Under the pieces are notes generated by a model. That model saw only the letters and a program-made list of their open reading frames with translations. It was not told the DNA's origin and did not search any database. The position numbers were made by a program, and so were the translations under genes. A stretch of 34,460 nucleotides of DNA. Source: Tissierellia bacterium. GTDB lineage: Bacteria; Bacillota; Clostridia; Tissierellales; Tissierellaceae. This document shows, in pieces, positions 15,661 to 23,195 of this stretch (the stretch's first letter is position 1; every line of letters starts with the position of its first letter). The stretch lies in assembly GCA_028708575.1 (NCBI GenBank), contig JAQVYQ010000013.1:1-34460 (forward strand). Reading direction: 5' to 3'.

Positions 15661-16470
15661 CTAAAATGCTGGAACTACGCCACCATTATAGTTTTCTTCA
15701 ATATAAGCTTTAACTTCATCTGATTGTAGAGCTTTCATTAATTTAACAAACTTTTCTTCGTTTTCTTCTCCTTCTCTTACAGCGACAATATTTACATATG
15801 GTGATTCTTTACCTTCTATAACTAAACCATCATCTACAGGGTTTAAACCTGCTTCTAAAGCATAATTACCATTAATAACAGCCCCGTCTACTTCTCCTAA
15901 TACTCTAGGTAAAGTTGCAGCTTCTAAAGCTGTAAATGTTAAATTCTTTGGATTATCTTTTATATCATTTTCAGTTGCTTCTAAACCAGCATCTTCATTT
16001 AATGTAATTAAGCCATTTTCTTGTAATAATAGAAGAGCACGGCCACCATTTACGGTGTCATTTGGTATTGCAATTTCTCCGCCTTCAGGGATATCATCAA
16101 TAGATTCTAATCCATTAGCATATAAAGCCATTGGTTCAACATGTACACCACCAGCCGATACTAAGTGTAAACCTTCTTTTGCTACAAAATCATCTAAATA
16201 TGGTTCATGCTGGAAGAAGTTAGCATCAATTTCGCCATCTTCTAAAGCATGGTTTGGTTTTACATAATCTGTGAATTCAATAGTTTTAATTTCGATTCCT
16301 TCTTCTTTCAAATTATCAGCAACTAAAGAAATTAATGTAGCATGTGGTTCTGGTGATACACCTATAGTTAATGTTTCAAGCTCTGCTGGCGTTTCTTCAG
16401 TAGATGCACAACCAACAAAGACAGATAAAGATAATGCTATTATTAATGCTAATGATAATATTTTTTTCAT
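15661..16470 (-). CDS. metQ: Methionine-binding lipoprotein MetQ
   Basis: 269 residues, standard for NlpA/MetQ. Lipoprotein signal ends VFVGC (Cys 21). The mature protein starts LTIGVSPEPHATLISLV and carries the family motifs YVKPNHALEDGEIDANFFQHEPYL (shown in two parts: YVKPNHALEDGEID, ANFFQHEPYL), VEPMALYA, IAIPNDTVNGGRALLLLQ and INGNYALEAGL. It binds D/L-methionine outside the membrane and delivers it to MetI/MetN. Last gene of the SAM-riboswitch operon, 15 bases after metI, ribosome site GGAGGTATTTAA. Confidence 0.93.
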   Translation of the reverse strand: MKKILSLALIIALSLSVFVGCASTEETPAELETLTIGVSPEPHATLISLVADNLKEEGIEIKTIEFTDYVKPNHALEDGEIDANFFQHEPYLDDFVAKEGLHLVSAGGVHVEPMALYANGLESIDDIPEGGEIAIPNDTVNGGRALLLLQENGLITLNEDAGLEATENDIKDNPKNLTFTALEAATLPRVLGEVDGAVINGNYALEAGLNPVDDGLVIEGKESPYVNIVAVREGEENEEKFVKLMKALQSDEVKAYIEENYNGGVVPAF

Positions 16471-16485
16471 TTAAATACCTCCAAA

Positions 16486-17127
16486 TTATTTTTTATTTAT
16501 TTTTGCTGCTAATGTATTTCCTATAAATTGTATTGACTGAACTAAAATTATAATTACTATTACTGAAACAATCATTACATCTGTTTGATACCTATACAAA
16601 CCGTATCTAATAGCTAGGTCTCCTAAACCACCGCCGCCAATTGAACCAGCCATAGCAGAATAACCAATTAAATTAATAATTGTTAATGTGACGCCTAGAA
16701 TTATTGATGGTAGAGCTTCAGAAAATAAAACTTTAGTTATTATTTGTGGAACAGTTGCTCCCATAGATAAGCTGAATTCTATGACACCTTTATCCACTTC
16801 CTTTAAACTACTTTCCATTACTCTAGCAACAAAAGGTGCTGCTGCAATAGATAAAGGAACTATAGTAGCTTTTGTACCTATGGTCTTTCCTATCAACAAT
16901 TTAGATAGTGGGAATAATAATATCATTAAAATGATAAAAGGGAAGGACCTTAATAAATTTATTATAGTATTTAATACTTTATTTAGCATTGGTTTTTCCC
17001 AAATGCTGCCTTTCTCAGTAATGACTAAAAGTATGCCTAATGGGAAACCTAATAATAAAGAAAATGCAGTGGAGAAGAATACCATGTATAGTGTTTCCAA
17101 TACTGAGGGTAAGACTAAATCAATCAT
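16486..17127 (-). CDS. metI: Methionine ABC permease MetI
   Basis: 213 residues with five hydrophobic segments. MetI signatures: ETLYMVFFSTAFSLLLGFPLG at the N-terminus, RSFPFIILM, a coupling loop with EVDKGVIEFSLSMGAT, and YSAMAGSIGGGGLGDLAIRYG near the end. ATG overlaps the metN stop by 4 bases, indicating coupled translation. Membrane channel of the methionine importer. Confidence 0.94.
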   Translation of the reverse strand: MIDLVLPSVLETLYMVFFSTAFSLLLGFPLGILLVITEKGSIWEKPMLNKVLNTIINLLRSFPFIILMILLFPLSKLLIGKTIGTKATIVPLSIAAAPFVARVMESSLKEVDKGVIEFSLSMGATVPQIITKVLFSEALPSIILGVTLTIINLIGYSAMAGSIGGGGLGDLAIRYGLYRYQTDVMIVSVIVIIILVQSIQFIGNTLAAKINKK

Positions 17128-18131
17128 TGTAACACCTCCACATGTACATCTTCATTTCTTAAGTGCGAAATTGCTTTACTTATTTGGTCATCATCACCTG
17201 TTAATTCAAGTATAAGATGACCTACATTAGTTTCTTGTAATTTATTAATATTTCCTGATAGAATATTAACATTTATATCAAACTGCTTAATAGCCTTAGA
17301 AACAATTGGTTGGTTAGCGTCATTTCCAAGATAACTAAGTCTAATTAGTATACCATTGAAATCTTTTGGATTTATAACTTCATCTTCTATTGTATTGCTC
17401 ATAGAACTAATAAAAGTGCTTGCAGTTTTTGTTTTAGGTTCTCTAAAAATACTTTCTACTGTATTGGTTTCTACTATTTTACCATCTTCCATAATTGCAA
17501 CTCTATCACAAATATCTTTTACAACTTCCATTTGATGAGTAATCATCACAATTGTAATTCCAAATTCACGTCTTATCCTATTTAACAATGATAGTATGGA
17601 TTTAGTTGTTCTAGGGTCAAGGGCAGATGTTCCTTCATCGCTTAATAAAATCTTTGGATTGTTTGCAATTGCTCTTGCAATAGCAACACGCTGCTTCTGC
17701 CCGCCACTTAACTGGCTGGGATAAGAGTATTTTTTATCAGTAAGCTCCACATATTCTAATAAGAGGTTCACTCTTTTATCGATTTGATCCTTATTTTCTC
17801 CATTAAGTTCTAAAGGGAAAGCTATATTATCATAGACTGTTTTTTGAGATAATAGGTTAAAATGTTGAAATATCATGCCTATTTCTTTTCGCATTAACCT
17901 TAAGGATTCTTTGTCTAGAGAAGTAAGATCAACATTATCAATAAAAATTTTACCGCTAGTAGGTTCTTCTAATCTATTGATACATCTTATTAATGTTGAT
18001 TTTCCTGCTCCACTTAGTCCAATGATTCCAAATATTTCTCCTTTGTTTACATTTAGGCTAATATTATCTACTGCTGTTAGAATTTCTTTACCATTTGTAA
18101 AATCTTTTGAAAGATTTTGTATACTAATCAT
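17124..18131 (-). CDS. metN: Methionine ABC ATPase MetN with NIL domain
   Basis: 335 residues. ATPase part: Walker A GLSGAGKSTL, Q-loop GMIFQHFNLLSQKTVYDN, signature LSGGQKQRVAIARA, Walker B ILLSDEGTSALDP, switch His in MITHQMEV. The C-terminal 75 or so residues (from about 255: NGILIRLSYLGNDANQPIVS) form the NIL domain that binds methionine and mediates trans-inhibition. First gene of the operon, directly after a SAM-I riboswitch, so expression should fall when S-adenosylmethionine is plentiful. Ribosome site GAGGTGATTTA. Confidence 0.95.
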   Translation of the reverse strand: MISIQNLSKDFTNGKEILTAVDNISLNVNKGEIFGIIGLSGAGKSTLIRCINRLEEPTSGKIFIDNVDLTSLDKESLRLMRKEIGMIFQHFNLLSQKTVYDNIAFPLELNGENKDQIDKRVNLLLEYVELTDKKYSYPSQLSGGQKQRVAIARAIANNPKILLSDEGTSALDPRTTKSILSLLNRIRREFGITIVMITHQMEVVKDICDRVAIMEDGKIVETNTVESIFREPKTKTASTFISSMSNTIEDEVINPKDFNGILIRLSYLGNDANQPIVSKAIKQFDINVNILSGNINKLQETNVGHLILELTGDDDQISKAISHLRNEDVHVEVLQ

Positions 18132-18157
18132 TAAATCACCTCTATTCTTTTAGAAAT

Positions 18158-18292
18158 AAAAAAACCTCTTAATAAAAGAGGCTGTTATCCTCTCTTATCT
18201 TGCGATCAAAGTCGCTGGAATTAGCACCTTGTGATTAAATCACAGGTTGCTGGGTTTCATCGGGCCAATCCCTCCACCTCTCTTGATAAGAG
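18158..18292 (-). promoter_or_regulatory. SAM-I (S-box) riboswitch with terminator
   Basis: On the minus strand the aptamer runs 18292-18192, closed by P1 CTCTTATC/GATAAGAG, with the core GAGGTGGAGGGATTGGCCC, GATGAAACCCAGCAACC, a P3 hairpin, AAGGTGCTAATTCCAGC and the kink-turn elements. An expression platform follows: CCTCTT-loop-AAGAGG (18181-18165) and seven T (18164-18158). The 3' strand of P1 is followed by GAGAGGAT, which can compete for the terminator arm. It controls metNIQ. Confidence 0.97.
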
Positions 18293-18308
18293 TTATTCAA
18301 TTAGGACA

Positions 18309-18337
18309 ATGATAATACTTTTCTTTAGATTAGTCAA
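18309..18337 (-). promoter_or_regulatory. Promoter of the metNIQ operon
   Basis: TTGACT (18337-18332), 17-base spacer, TATCAT (18314-18309), ending 17 bases before the SAM-I aptamer. The -10 and spacer length equal those of the T-box operon promoter. Confidence 0.75.
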
Positions 18338-18465
18338 GTAAAATCTGAAATTTATTTTTAATATATTAAATACCATAAATTACCTTATTTATATTCAGTA
18401 TAAATATACTTTTATGACAAATAGTAATCATGTAAAATAATTTATCAATTTAGGAGGGAAACATT

Positions 18466-18675
18466 TTGGCTTTAAAAAACACTTTAAATCTAAGCAGTAT
18501 AACACAACAAGAATTAAATCTTATTAAAGAAATAGCTGGAGAGCATTTGACCATGAGTTCCAAGTTTGAATTATATTCAAATCAGTGTCAAGACCAACAA
18601 TTTAAACAAATGCTTACACAATCTAGTCAAGACGCAAAAACGACCGCTACAAATTTAATTAATTCAATTCAATAG
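18466..18675 (+). CDS. Small CotF-associated spore coat-like protein
   Basis: 69 residues starting at TTG 18466 after AGGAGGGAAACATT. Helical, Gln/Ser/Thr-rich, without signal or membrane segment: QQELNLIKEIAGEHLTMSSKF, then FKQMLTQSSQDAKTT. Short helical proteins of this kind with the HLTMSSKF-like core commonly precede CotF genes in Clostridia. It lies 13 bases before the CotF-family gene, which has its own AGGAGG site, so they form a two-gene spore coat operon. Probably assembled in the mother cell coat; its exact role is unknown. Confidence 0.75.
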   Translation: MALKNTLNLSSITQQELNLIKEIAGEHLTMSSKFELYSNQCQDQQFKQMLTQSSQDAKTTATNLINSIQ

Positions 18676-18688
18676 GAGGTTTAAATTA

Positions 18689-19150
18689 ATGCAAGACAGA
18701 GATATTTTCACCGACGTTTTAGCTGGTACTAAACATAGTATAAACTGCTATACAACCGCAATTACAGAAACATCAAATCAACAACTTAGAAGCACATGGC
18801 AAACACTAAGAAGTGAAGCTGAAAAGATGCAATATCAAATTTATCAAATGGCAGAACAAAAAGGATATTATACCCCAGCACCTAAAGCAAATCAACAAGA
18901 TCTTCAATCCATTAAAAGCTCACTAACATCCGCAGTTAGTAATATGAATACATCTGGATCATCATCGAATATATATAGTGGTGCAACAAGTGGGAATAAT
19001 ATGCAACAAGGAAGCCAATCCATGCCAGGTATGACAAGTTCTTTAAGTCAAAACATGAACAATACCATGAATCAAAACAGTTCAACTCAACAACAATTTA
19101 CAAGCTCAACAGATAAAAATTCAAACAAACAATCAAAAAACAAGAAATAA
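18689..19150 (+). CDS. CotF-family spore coat protein with Gln/Asn/Ser-rich tail
   Basis: 153 residues. The first 65 match the CotF fold (PF07875): DIFTDVLAGTKHSINCYTTA, then LRSTWQTLRSEAEKMQYQIYQMAEQKGYY. After the YYTPAPKA boundary the remaining 80 residues are low complexity, rich in Ser, Gln, Asn, Met and Gly, ending in a Lys/Asn cluster; such tails are usual in coat proteins and may help assembly. Ribosome site AGGAGGTTTAAATTA. Ends at a strong terminator. Its expression is expected late in sporulation in the mother cell, but no confident sigma-E/K promoter was found by eye. Confidence 0.9.
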   Translation: MQDRDIFTDVLAGTKHSINCYTTAITETSNQQLRSTWQTLRSEAEKMQYQIYQMAEQKGYYTPAPKANQQDLQSIKSSLTSAVSNMNTSGSSSNIYSGATSGNNMQQGSQSMPGMTSSLSQNMNNTMNQNSSTQQQFTSSTDKNSNKQSKNKK

Positions 19151-19154
19151 ACTG

Positions 19155-19178
19155 AAGGAGCCCAAGGCTCCTTTGTTT
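19155..19178 (+). terminator. Terminator after coat operon
   Basis: AAGGAGCC-CAA-GGCTCCTT stem (19155-19173) followed by TGTTTTT, 5 bases after the CotF-type stop. Confidence 0.9.
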
Positions 19179-19201
19179 TTATTATGGATAATTTGTATAA
19201 T
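19173..19201 (+). promoter_or_regulatory. Promoter for the acpS-nnrD operon
   Basis: TTGTTT (19173-19178), 17-base spacer, TATAAT (19196-19201). The -35 overlaps the U tract of the preceding terminator. The leader to the GTG at 19292 is about 80 bases and contains an ATATAGG/CCTATAT inverted repeat. Confidence 0.6.
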
Positions 19202-19291
19202 GCATATAGGTTATTCCATCACATTTATCCTATATTAGCCTATTGATAATAGATTCTAAGATTGGTAAAATACAAATATGGGGTGATTAGG

Positions 19292-20506
19292 GTGAAAGCT
19301 GGGATTGATATAGTTAAGATTAGCAGAATAAAAAATATATTAGATAAGAATATAGAAAGCTTTTGTAGAAAGATATTTACAGAAAAAGAACTGGAATATG
19401 TAGAAAACAAGAATAAGAACCCACGAACTATATCTGGATTATTTGCATGTAAGGAAGCTGTAAGTAAATTATTAGGAACTGGTATAGGAACTATTGGTTG
19501 GAAAGATATAGAAATACTACATACAAATAAGGACAAGCCCTATGTATCATCAAATCCAATAATTAATTCTCAATTAAATTTATTAAATTTAAATTCTATA
19601 GAAGTTTCAATTTCTCATGAAGATGAATATGCTATTGCTATTGCTATTGCATTTGGATATAGGGAAGAAATTAAATTTCAAGTCCCTGATGAAATAAAAG
19701 AAATACTGCCCAAAAGAGAAGCCAAGTCCCATAAAGGAACTTATGGGAGAGTAGGTATTATAGCTGGTAGTAAAGGAATGACAGGGGCTGCATATCTATC
19801 TTCAACAGCAGCTATAAGAAGTGGAGCAGGTCTTGTTTATTCAATTGTTCCAGATGAAATAGCTGATATTATGGCAATTAAACTTACAGAAGTTATTATT
19901 AAAAGCTATAAGAATAACAATGAATGTTTAGAACTATTTAGTGGTTTTGATGGATTAGCTTTAGGGCCTGGTCTAGGTGTAGACGTCAATAAAAGACAAT
20001 TAGTTAAATCTATTTTGAAAAGGTTTGAAGGTCCAATTGTATTAGACGCAGATGGAATCAATGCAATAAATGATTATAGAATACTTTCAAATAGAAATGC
20101 TCCTACTGTAATAACACCACATCCTGGAGAATTAGCAAGACTATTAGACAAAGACATTAAAGAAATTCAAGAAAATAGGATTTACTATTCTAAATATACC
20201 AGCGATAAATATAATGTAATAACTGTATTAAAAGGTAATGAAACTATAGTGTCTTATGGTGATATGATTTACAAGAATTATACTGGTAATCCAGGTATGG
20301 CAACTGCTGGTTCAGGAGATGTGCTAACTGGTATGATTATAAGCTTCATTTGTCAAGGTATAGACGTTTATAAAGCATGTAAGCTTGCAACTTATTGTCA
20401 TGGTTTAGCTGGAGACATAGCTAAAGATAAGAAGGGAGAATATGGCTTACTTGCAAGTGATATATTAGAAAACATTCCTAAGGCGATTAAGCTAATTCAA
20501 TATTAA
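19292..20506 (+). CDS. acpS-nnrD: Fusion of holo-ACP synthase and ADP-dependent NAD(P)HX dehydratase
   Basis: The start is taken at GTG 19292 after GGGGTGAT; TTG 19262 lacks a ribosome site. About 404 residues in two domains. Residues 1-121 are AcpS: GIDIVKISRI with the Mg-binding Asp 6, FTEKELEYV, FACKEAVSKLLGTGIG with Glu 55, and EVSISHEDEYAIAIA. It would transfer phosphopantetheine from CoA to acyl carrier protein. Residues about 130-404 are NnrD (CARKD): KGTYGRVGIIAGSKGMTGAA, ALGPGLG, IVLDADGINAI, TPHPGELARLL and the catalytic/ATP-ADP site NPGMATAGSGDVLTGM. It repairs hydrated NAD(P)H. The usual fusion partner of NnrD, the NnrE (YjeF_N) epimerase, is absent; AcpS takes its place. One uninterrupted frame, no sign of a frameshift. 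First gene of the alr operon. Confidence 0.93.
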   Translation: MKAGIDIVKISRIKNILDKNIESFCRKIFTEKELEYVENKNKNPRTISGLFACKEAVSKLLGTGIGTIGWKDIEILHTNKDKPYVSSNPIINSQLNLLNLNSIEVSISHEDEYAIAIAIAFGYREEIKFQVPDEIKEILPKREAKSHKGTYGRVGIIAGSKGMTGAAYLSSTAAIRSGAGLVYSIVPDEIADIMAIKLTEVIIKSYKNNNECLELFSGFDGLALGPGLGVDVNKRQLVKSILKRFEGPIVLDADGINAINDYRILSNRNAPTVITPHPGELARLLDKDIKEIQENRIYYSKYTSDKYNVITVLKGNETIVSYGDMIYKNYTGNPGMATAGSGDVLTGMIISFICQGIDVYKACKLATYCHGLAGDIAKDKKGEYGLLASDILENIPKAIKLIQY

Positions 20507-20519
20507 GAGGTGGTTTTGT

Positions 20520-21098
20520 TTGAAGAGACTTTTATTATCTATTCTTGCAATTTCAATGATTTTAGTATCATGTACTTTTAACACTGAAGAAAAAATACTT
20601 AAGAAATTAGAAAAACATTTAGATAAGTATTCAGGTTATAAAACTGAACTAAAAATGCAAACTATAATGGATAATGAAAATAGTCAATACAAGATGAAAG
20701 AAAGTTATACACTAGGGGGCAAATATAAATTGGTAATTACTGAGCCATCTGAAAGTGATGATATTGTTATTGAATATGATGGGGATAAAATATATATAAA
20801 GCATGCTTCCATGAAAGAGTCTATAGAGCTTAATCCAATAAAGAAATTTGATCAATCTTTATTAATAGGCAAGTTTCTTAGGGAAAGAAAAAACATAAAA
20901 TCTATAAAAGTAGAAAAAATAGATAATGTAGATTATTATGTTTTTTATAATAATATAGAAAATAAGAATAAATACAGTAAAAAACAAATAATTTATTTAA
21001 AAAAGAAAGGTTTTGAACCATATAAATTAAAGATATTAGATGAAAATTCTAATGAAAGAGTTATAATAGAGTATAGCGATTTTAAATATATCAAGTAA
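20520..21098 (+). CDS. GerS/YdcC-like LolA-fold lipoprotein
   Basis: 192 residues, TTG start at 20520, 13 bases after the fusion gene, with AAGAGGTGG upstream. Lipoprotein signal ends MILVSC (Cys 18). The mature part opens with an amphipathic helix (EKILKKLEKHLDKYSGYKTEL) and continues as alternating beta strands typical of the LolA/YdcC lipoprotein-sorting fold: YTLGGKYKLVITEP, IVIEYDGDKIYIKHA and a C-terminal VIIEYSDFKYIK. Position between acpS and alr matches ydcC of B. subtilis and gerS of Clostridioides difficile (gerS-alr2), where GerS is a spore lipoprotein needed for cortex breakdown at germination. The fold and place are good evidence for this group; a GerS-like function is inferred. 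Confidence 0.8.
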   Translation: MKRLLLSILAISMILVSCTFNTEEKILKKLEKHLDKYSGYKTELKMQTIMDNENSQYKMKESYTLGGKYKLVITEPSESDDIVIEYDGDKIYIKHASMKESIELNPIKKFDQSLLIGKFLRERKNIKSIKVEKIDNVDYYVFYNNIENKNKYSKKQIIYLKKKGFEPYKLKILDENSNERVIIEYSDFKYIK

Positions 21099-21140
21099 TT
21101 ATCTTTTTTACTAAAGATTGAAAGGAAGAAAAGAATATTA

Positions 21141-22316
21141 ATGGAAAATTTTAATGAAGTAGGGTCTGTATGGCTTGAAATAAATATGGACAATTTAAAA
21201 AAGAATTTTTATGAAATACGAAAATTTGTTAAAAAACCAACTAAGATCATAGCTGTTATTAAAGCTAACGCCTATGCTCATGGTTCAGTTGAAATAGGCA
21301 AAATGTATGAAGAAATAGGCGTTGATAGATTAGCAGTGTCAATACTAACAGAAGCAGTTGAATTAAGGAAAGCAGGTATAAAACTGCCAATACAACTTCT
21401 TAGCTATGCTTCTAAAGGACAATTAGGATTGGTTGTAGATAATGATTTAATTCTAGAAATATATACATATAGAGCTGCAAAATCATTATCAGATACTGCT
21501 CTTAGTAAGAATAAAAAGGTGAAAATTCATATAAAAATAGATACTGGCATGACTAGAATAGGATTTGTACCAAATGAAGAATCCATAGAAGAAATAGTTA
21601 AAATAAGCAAATTGCCAAATATTGAAATAGAAGGTATGTTCACACATTTTGCAAAGGCAGATGAAAAGGACAAATCATTTACAAAACTCCAATTTGAAAG
21701 ATTTAATTGGGTGAATGAACAGTTAAAATTAAGAGATATTAATATAGAAATAAAACATGCATCTAATTCAGCAGCTATAATAGATACACCTGAATACAAT
21801 TTAGATATGGTTAGACCAGGTATTATATTATATGGATACTATCCATCTGAAGATGTAGATAAGAACAAGATAAAACTAGTGCCAGCAATGACTTTAAAGG
21901 CCAGAATATCAAATGTAAATAAAGTGCCAGCGGGCACTGGCATTAGCTATAATCACATATTCCATACTGAAAAAGAAAGTATAATTGCGACTATACCTAT
22001 TGGATATGCAGATGGCTATACGAGAATGTTATCAAATAAGGCTTTTGTTAGTATAAAAGGGGAAAAAGCTCCAATTGTAGGTAGAATTTGTATGGATCAA
22101 ACGATGATAGATGTTACTGATATTGAGGATGTAAGTATTGGTAATGAAGTAATATTATTTGGATATGGGAATAAGAATTATCCACTTGTAGAAGACTTAG
22201 CATCAATATTAGGAACTGTTAATTATGAGATTATATGCATGATGGGAAGGAGACTGCCTAGAGTATATATTTCAGAGGACAAGATAGTTAGTATTAAGAA
22301 TTATTTAGTAGATTAA
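21141..22316 (+). CDS. alr: Alanine racemase
   Basis: 391 residues, normal length. PLP lysine K41 in AVIKANAYAHG, substrate-side motifs DTGMTRIGF, THFAKADE, HASNSAA and MVRPGIILYGYYPS, catalytic Tyr 270 in GTGISYNHIFHT, IPIGYADGY, GRICMDQTMIDVT, and the C-terminal YEIICMMGRRLPRVY. Converts L-Ala to D-Ala for peptidoglycan; in spores it also modulates the response to alanine germinants. ATG 21141 follows AAAGGAAG. The gene follows the GerS/YdcC-like lipoprotein by 42 bases, as in both B. subtilis and C. difficile. Confidence 0.95.
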   Translation: MENFNEVGSVWLEINMDNLKKNFYEIRKFVKKPTKIIAVIKANAYAHGSVEIGKMYEEIGVDRLAVSILTEAVELRKAGIKLPIQLLSYASKGQLGLVVDNDLILEIYTYRAAKSLSDTALSKNKKVKIHIKIDTGMTRIGFVPNEESIEEIVKISKLPNIEIEGMFTHFAKADEKDKSFTKLQFERFNWVNEQLKLRDINIEIKHASNSAAIIDTPEYNLDMVRPGIILYGYYPSEDVDKNKIKLVPAMTLKARISNVNKVPAGTGISYNHIFHTEKESIIATIPIGYADGYTRMLSNKAFVSIKGEKAPIVGRICMDQTMIDVTDIEDVSIGNEVILFGYGNKNYPLVEDLASILGTVNYEIICMMGRRLPRVYISEDKIVSIKNYLVD

Positions 22317-22335
22317 TGGTCTGTAAACTATTAAG

Positions 22336-22364
22336 TTGCACATTTTCCCATTACATTATATAAT
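22336..22364 (+). promoter_or_regulatory. Promoter for the mazF module
   Basis: TTGCAC (22336-22341), 17-base spacer, TATAAT (22359-22364). The toxin pair therefore has its own promoter after alr. Confidence 0.7.
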
Positions 22365-22426
22365 TAATTTACACAATTTTTCTCTAAATAAAAAGGGGGG
22401 TGGAATTTATGAAGGAGGTAAATAAT

Positions 22427-22639
22427 ATGCTTCCAATGCTTAGTAGCAATATTGATATAAAAATGAAATCCTTAGTTGTCTATTTAAAAGAAAATCTAGA
22501 ATGTGATATATATGAAAAGTTAAAATGTGGTTATTGTGAGATGAGTCAAATAAATTTAACCCTGGCGGAATTGGGCTTGGAAGAAGACATGCTTGATTTG
22601 TGTGAGTATGAAATCAGCCTAGGTTGTGATTCACCTTGA
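22427..22639 (+). CDS. Small Cys-containing acidic protein, candidate MazF antitoxin
   Basis: The start is taken at ATG 22427 with AAGGAGGT 8 bases upstream; ATG 22409 and GTG 22400 are in frame but use the poorer GGGGGG site, and would add 6 or 9 residues. About 70 residues: [20 protein letters not shown], then [18 protein letters not shown] with a C-x6-C-x2-C arrangement, a helix [19 protein letters not shown], and an end LGCDSP. Net acidic, five cysteines. It has no ribbon-helix-helix pattern, which is what the EndoAI antitoxin of MazF/EndoA has. Its stop overlaps the MazF start (TTGA), the tight arrangement expected of an antitoxin-toxin pair. I do not recognise the family; antitoxin is inferred from position only. 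Confidence 0.7.
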   Translation: MLPMLSSNIDIKMKSLVVYLKENLECDIYEKLKCGYCEMSQINLTLAELGLEEDMLDLCEYEISLGCDSP

Positions 22640-22983
22640 TTTTGAAAAGAGGAGATATTTACTATGCAGATTTAAGTCCAGTCATAGGATCTGAGCAAGG
22701 TGGTGTGAGGCCAGTATTAGTTGTTCAAAATAATGTTGGTAATAAATACAGTCCAACGATAATAATTGCTGCAATTACTTCACAAATAAATAAGGCTAGA
22801 TTGCCAACCCATGTTGAAATAAATGCTCCTGACTATGGCTTGCCAAAGGATTCTGTAGTTTTATTGGAGCAAATTAGGACAATTGATAAGAAAAGACTTA
22901 GAGAAAAAATTGGTAAATTCGATGAGGATATGATGAAAATAGTTGATGAAGCACTAAAGATAAGCATAGGTATTAGCAAATAA
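22636..22983 (+). CDS. mazF: MazF/EndoA-family mRNA endoribonuclease toxin
   Basis: 115 residues, essentially full length and very like B. subtilis EndoA (NdoA): start [29 protein letters not shown] (family-typical; shown as [20 protein letters not shown] then QGGVRPVLV), [15 protein letters not shown], and [17 protein letters not shown]. The conserved Arg of GGVRP and the Thr/Ser of AAITSQ that form the active site are present. It cleaves single-stranded mRNA, in EndoA at UACAU. TTG start 22636 overlaps the upstream stop and has no ribosome site of its own, so translation is coupled. The partner gene is not the usual one. Confidence 0.93.
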   Translation: MILKRGDIYYADLSPVIGSEQGGVRPVLVVQNNVGNKYSPTIIIAAITSQINKARLPTHVEINAPDYGLPKDSVVLLEQIRTIDKKRLREKIGKFDEDMMKIVDEALKISIGISK

Positions 22984-23012
22984 TTTAATGGTATCCTTAA
23001 ATACATATTGTA

Positions 23013-23057
23013 AATAAGCATTTATTTTAATAGTAATAGTTAAAATAAATGCTTATT
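23013..23057 (+). terminator. 18-bp perfect A/T-rich hairpin terminator after mazF
   Basis: Arms 23013-23030 and 23040-23057 match without a break (AATAAGCATTTATTTTAA and its complement), loop 9 bases, followed by TCTTTGTTTT. Confidence 0.8.
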
Positions 23058-23195
23058 TCTTTGTTTTATAGTATAATGAAAAAAGGCAATTAACAATACA
23101 TAATACACAATTACTACTTAGGATTTAGCTACACTCTAGCGTAAATACTTAGTAATAAAAATTCAAATTATGACTTTAAGGAGAGTGTTACATAT

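Noticed and set aside
22400..22426. Upstream GTG/ATG starts for the candidate antitoxin
   Set aside because: The AAGGAGGT motif just before ATG 22427 is far better; the upstream starts would translate through it.
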